Source: an uncultured Chloroflexota bacterium
GTDB taxonomy: Bacteria; Chloroflexota; Dehalococcoidia; CAUJGQ01
Length of the DNA stretch: 7,040 nt
Direction: 5' to 3'
NCBI GenBank assembly: GCA_937879875.1
Contig: CALFMN010000013.1
Span: 1 to 7,040, forward strand
In this document: positions 5,505 through 7,040 of the stretch, in pieces
Position numbering within the stretch: position 1 is the stretch's first letter
How the letters are laid out: every line of letters begins with the position of its first letter
The notes under the pieces: generated by a model
What the model was told of the DNA's origin: nothing
The model's input: the letters and a program-made list of their open reading frames with translations, nothing else
The model's database searches: none
Translations under genes and position numbers: made by a program

Positions 5505-5822
5505 ATGAACGACAGAGCAGACCACGAGCAGACGCCGCCCGCCTCGGCTTCAGACCCGAAGGTCGGCGTCGCGGTCCACTTCCGCGAGGCCGATTTCATG
5601 AAGTTCGTGCGCAAGCTGTACCGCACCTATCCCGACGAGTGGATCGCGATCGCGGTCGAGTACGAGGATCGCGAGACCGGTGAAACCTCCGGCACGATCA
5701 TCGCGCACAGCGGGGGATTGGATGGTATGGCTCCGGCTTCGGCCTACCACAGGGCCAATCCGGAGAGAATCATCCGTATGTTCTCCACCCGCATGGTACA
5801 GCCGGTCCCTCGGGGCTGGTGA
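5505..5822 (+). CDS. Small conserved hypothetical protein, DUF5678-like
   Basis: 105-residue cytoplasmic protein of unknown function. The first 20 residues are polar and probably disordered. From about residue 28 it has a helix (EADFMKFVRKLYRTY), then YPDEWIAIAVEYEDRETGE (42-60), then TSGTIIAHSGGLDGM (61-75) and a C-terminal helical stretch before a Pro-rich end. The order 'helix, yPdeWiai, G-x-ii-AHs' is the pattern I associate with DUF5678-type small proteins; this is recognition from memory. There is no signal peptide or membrane segment. The ATG has GGAGGG four bases upstream. Its TGA is followed after three bases by the GTG of the retropepsin-like gene in the same frame, so the two form an operon and probably one functional unit. 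A partner, adaptor or regulator role for the neighbouring protein is inference. Confidence 0.7.
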   Translation: MNDRADHEQTPPASASDPKVGVAVHFREADFMKFVRKLYRTYPDEWIAIAVEYEDRETGETSGTIIAHSGGLDGMAPASAYHRANPERIIRMFSTRMVQPVPRGW

Positions 5823-5825
5823 GCG

Positions 5826-6242
5826 GTGACGGAAGAGTGGCGGATTCCCATCGGGCGCTTACGGCGTTATGGTCTTCCCCTGGTGCGCGTACGACTTAAC
5901 GGAGTCTTCGACGTGGAGATGGTGCTGGCCACAAGCGAGGTCAGCACCACGCTCGCGCCACGCGTTGCCGAGTATCTGCGGGCTGGACAGCCACCCGGGC
6001 GGGGTCGACGGGTGATTCCCAGTGATTCGGGTCCGCTGATCGCCAACATCCTGCGTCTACAGGGTTTGACCGTGCCGACACTGGGCACGGCGCCGTTGGA
6101 GCTTGGCCCGTGCATCGTCGCAGTGGCGTATCGGGCCGAAGCGCTGGGCGTTGCCGGGCTGCTGGGTGTCGATCTGCTGGCCCGCTTCACGCGCATGAGC
6201 TACAAGGCTGGGCCGCCCGGCCTGCTCACGCTCGAAACATGA
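5826..6242 (+). CDS. Retropepsin-like aspartic protease-fold protein with degenerate active site
   Basis: 138-residue protein with the architecture of single-domain, retroviral-type aspartyl proteases, which work as homodimers contributing one Asp-Thr-Gly each. The opening strands PLVRVRLNGVFDVEMVL (18-34) lead to the active-site loop, normally DTG-A/S followed by a hydrophobic stretch. Here it reads ATSEVSTTLAPRVAEYL (35-51), so the catalytic Asp is Ala35 and the Gly is Ser37. The closing GVAGLLGVDLLARF (108-121) and final strand GLLTLE match the hydrophobic-hydrophobic-Gly end of the fold. Proteolysis by the usual mechanism is therefore not expected; a scaffold, binding or chaperone-like role is possible. 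The start is GTG at 5826, six bases from the first base of the preceding stop, with only a weak GGTGAG ahead, which suggests translational coupling. The gene is convergent with the gamma-glutamyltransferase, ten bases apart. Confidence 0.65.
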   Translation: MTEEWRIPIGRLRRYGLPLVRVRLNGVFDVEMVLATSEVSTTLAPRVAEYLRAGQPPGRGRRVIPSDSGPLIANILRLQGLTVPTLGTAPLELGPCIVAVAYRAEALGVAGLLGVDLLARFTRMSYKAGPPGLLTLET

Positions 6243-6252
6243 GGCCGCGCAC

Positions 6253-7040
6253 TCACCACGCTGCCGCGAGGCTGTCGGCGCGCGGGTCGGCGGCGCCGCG
6301 GAGCACGCCCGTCGCCTGGTCGATCGTGATCGCGTGCGCGTGGCCCACCATGCTCGACCAGTCCTCTGTCAGCGACACCTCGTGGCCCAGCTCGCGCAGC
6401 CGCGCCGCGGTCTGCCGCGGGAAGCGGCCTTCCAGCACCAGCTCGGGCGGGTCGCCGGGCAGGCCGCGGCCGTGCACCCAGCGCGGCAGCTCGATCGCCG
6501 CCTGCGGGTCGTCGATCATGCCGAAGGCGATCAGCGCCGTGTAGACCTGCAGGTGCGTCTGCGGCTGACCGTCGCCGCCCATCGTGCCGAAGACGATCGC
6601 CGGCCGGCCGTTCTTAAACGCCATCGAGGGGATCAGCGTGTGCAGCGGCTGCCGCCGCGGGCCGAGCGCGTTCGGGTGCGCCGGGTCCAGCGAGAACGAG
6701 CAGCCGCGGTTGTGCAGCTCGACGCCGTAGCCGGGCACGACAAGGCCCGAGCCGACGCCCATGTAGTTGCTCTGAATCAGCGAAACGGCGTTGCCTTCGC
6801 CGTCGGCGGCGCAGAGATAGATCGTGTCGCCGGCCGAAATGCCGGCCGGGCTCGCGGCCGCGCGCTGCGGGTCGATCTGCCGTCGCCGCGTGTCGAGATA
6901 CGCCTCGTCCAGCAGGGCGCGCGGCGCCACGCGCATGCAGTCCGGATCGGCCAGGCAGGCGGCGCGATCGGCAAAGGCGAGCTTCTTCGCCTCTACCAGC
7001 AGATGTACGGTTTCCGCGTCGAGCGGACCGTCGCCGAGCG
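6253..7040 (-). CDS. Gamma-glutamyltransferase family protein, YwrD-like (5' end missing)
   Basis: C-terminal 261 residues of a gamma-glutamyltransferase/Ntn-hydrolase; the N-terminal part lies beyond the window. The frame stays open to base 7040, and residues before the first ATG (6936) belong to the family (AKKLAFADRAACLADPDC), so that ATG is not the start. These enzymes cleave themselves before a Thr, which becomes the nucleophile that transfers or hydrolyses gamma-glutamyl groups of glutathione-type substrates. The Thr is in AGDTIYL (codon 6823-6825), followed by DGEGNAVSLIQSNY, GSGLVVPGYGVELHNRG, PRRQPLHTLIPSM and FGTMGGDGQPQTHLQ, with the standard GAADPRADSLAAAW end. The Ser-Ser pair of classical GGT is His-Thr here, as in the YwrD-like branch. 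Export cannot be judged without the N-terminus. It is convergent with the preceding gene. Confidence 0.92.
   Translation of the reverse strand, partial: LGDGPLDAETVHLLVEAKKLAFADRAACLADPDCMRVAPRALLDEAYLDTRRRQIDPQRAAASPAGISAGDTIYLCAADGEGNAVSLIQSNYMGVGSGLVVPGYGVELHNRGCSFSLDPAHPNALGPRRQPLHTLIPSMAFKNGRPAIVFGTMGGDGQPQTHLQVYTALIAFGMIDDPQAAIELPRWVHGRGLPGDPPELVLEGRFPRQTAARLRELGHEVSLTEDWSSMVGHAHAITIDQATGVLRGAADPRADSLAAAW

Noticed and set aside
5820..5822. TGA recoding (selenocysteine or Trp) between the two plus-strand genes
   Set aside because: Other genes in the window end with TGA as an ordinary stop, no SECIS-like hairpin was apparent just downstream, and a GTG start follows after one codon.

Overview
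The window is about 7 kb of GC-rich, gene-dense bacterial DNA that looks like the end of a short-read (probably metagenomic) contig. The first 47 bases are not biological. They read, in order, as the end of the Illumina P5 oligo, an 8-base i5 index, the Nextera read-1 adapter and the 19-bp Tn5 mosaic end; organism sequence starts at about base 48. The other end cuts through a gene. Nearly all genes stop at TGA, start behind recognisable Shine-Dalgarno sites and have GC-rich third positions. The family mix (double-hotdog MaoC-like protein, PPOX-fold flavoprotein, ArsR/SRPBCC/DinB cluster, Pro/Ala-rich lipoprotein, YwrD-type gamma-glutamyltransferase) would fit a Chloroflexota (e.g. Dehalococcoidia-like) or, less likely, an actinobacterial genome. 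That assignment is inference from gene style, with no marker gene present.

Layout: (1) 177-1352 (+), a two-hotdog MaoC/FAS1-dehydratase-like protein. (2) 1392-1916 (-), a pyridoxamine-phosphate-oxidase-fold protein, convergent with gene 1. (3) 2136-3503 (-), a three-gene operon in transcription order: ArsR-type repressor, SRPBCC/AHSA1 protein, DinB-like protein. The last two overlap by ATGA. An AT-rich promoter abuts the ArsR ATG and suggests a leaderless mRNA. (4) 3538-3896, about 360 bases with no convincing gene. (5) 3897-4835 (-), a secreted lipoprotein with a long Pro/Ala/Ser/Thr linker and a compact C-terminal domain, preceded by a leader with several inverted repeats. (6) 5022-5390 (-), a VOC/glyoxalase-fold protein lacking the usual metal ligands. 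(7) 5505-6242 (+), a two-gene unit: a small DUF5678-like protein and a retropepsin-like protein whose catalytic Asp-Thr-Gly is Ala-Thr-Ser. The two genes are in the same frame, separated only by TGA-GCG. (8) 6253 to the window end (-), the C-terminal part of a gamma-glutamyltransferase.

The ArsR/SRPBCC/DinB block is the only clear regulatory-plus-effector operon; its repressor probably controls its own promoter and the two downstream small-ligand or metal-binding-fold proteins. The most unusual element is the DUF5678-like/pseudo-retropepsin pair. The remaining genes look like unconnected housekeeping or accessory enzymes. No tRNA, rRNA, CRISPR array, natural insertion sequence or phage gene was seen.
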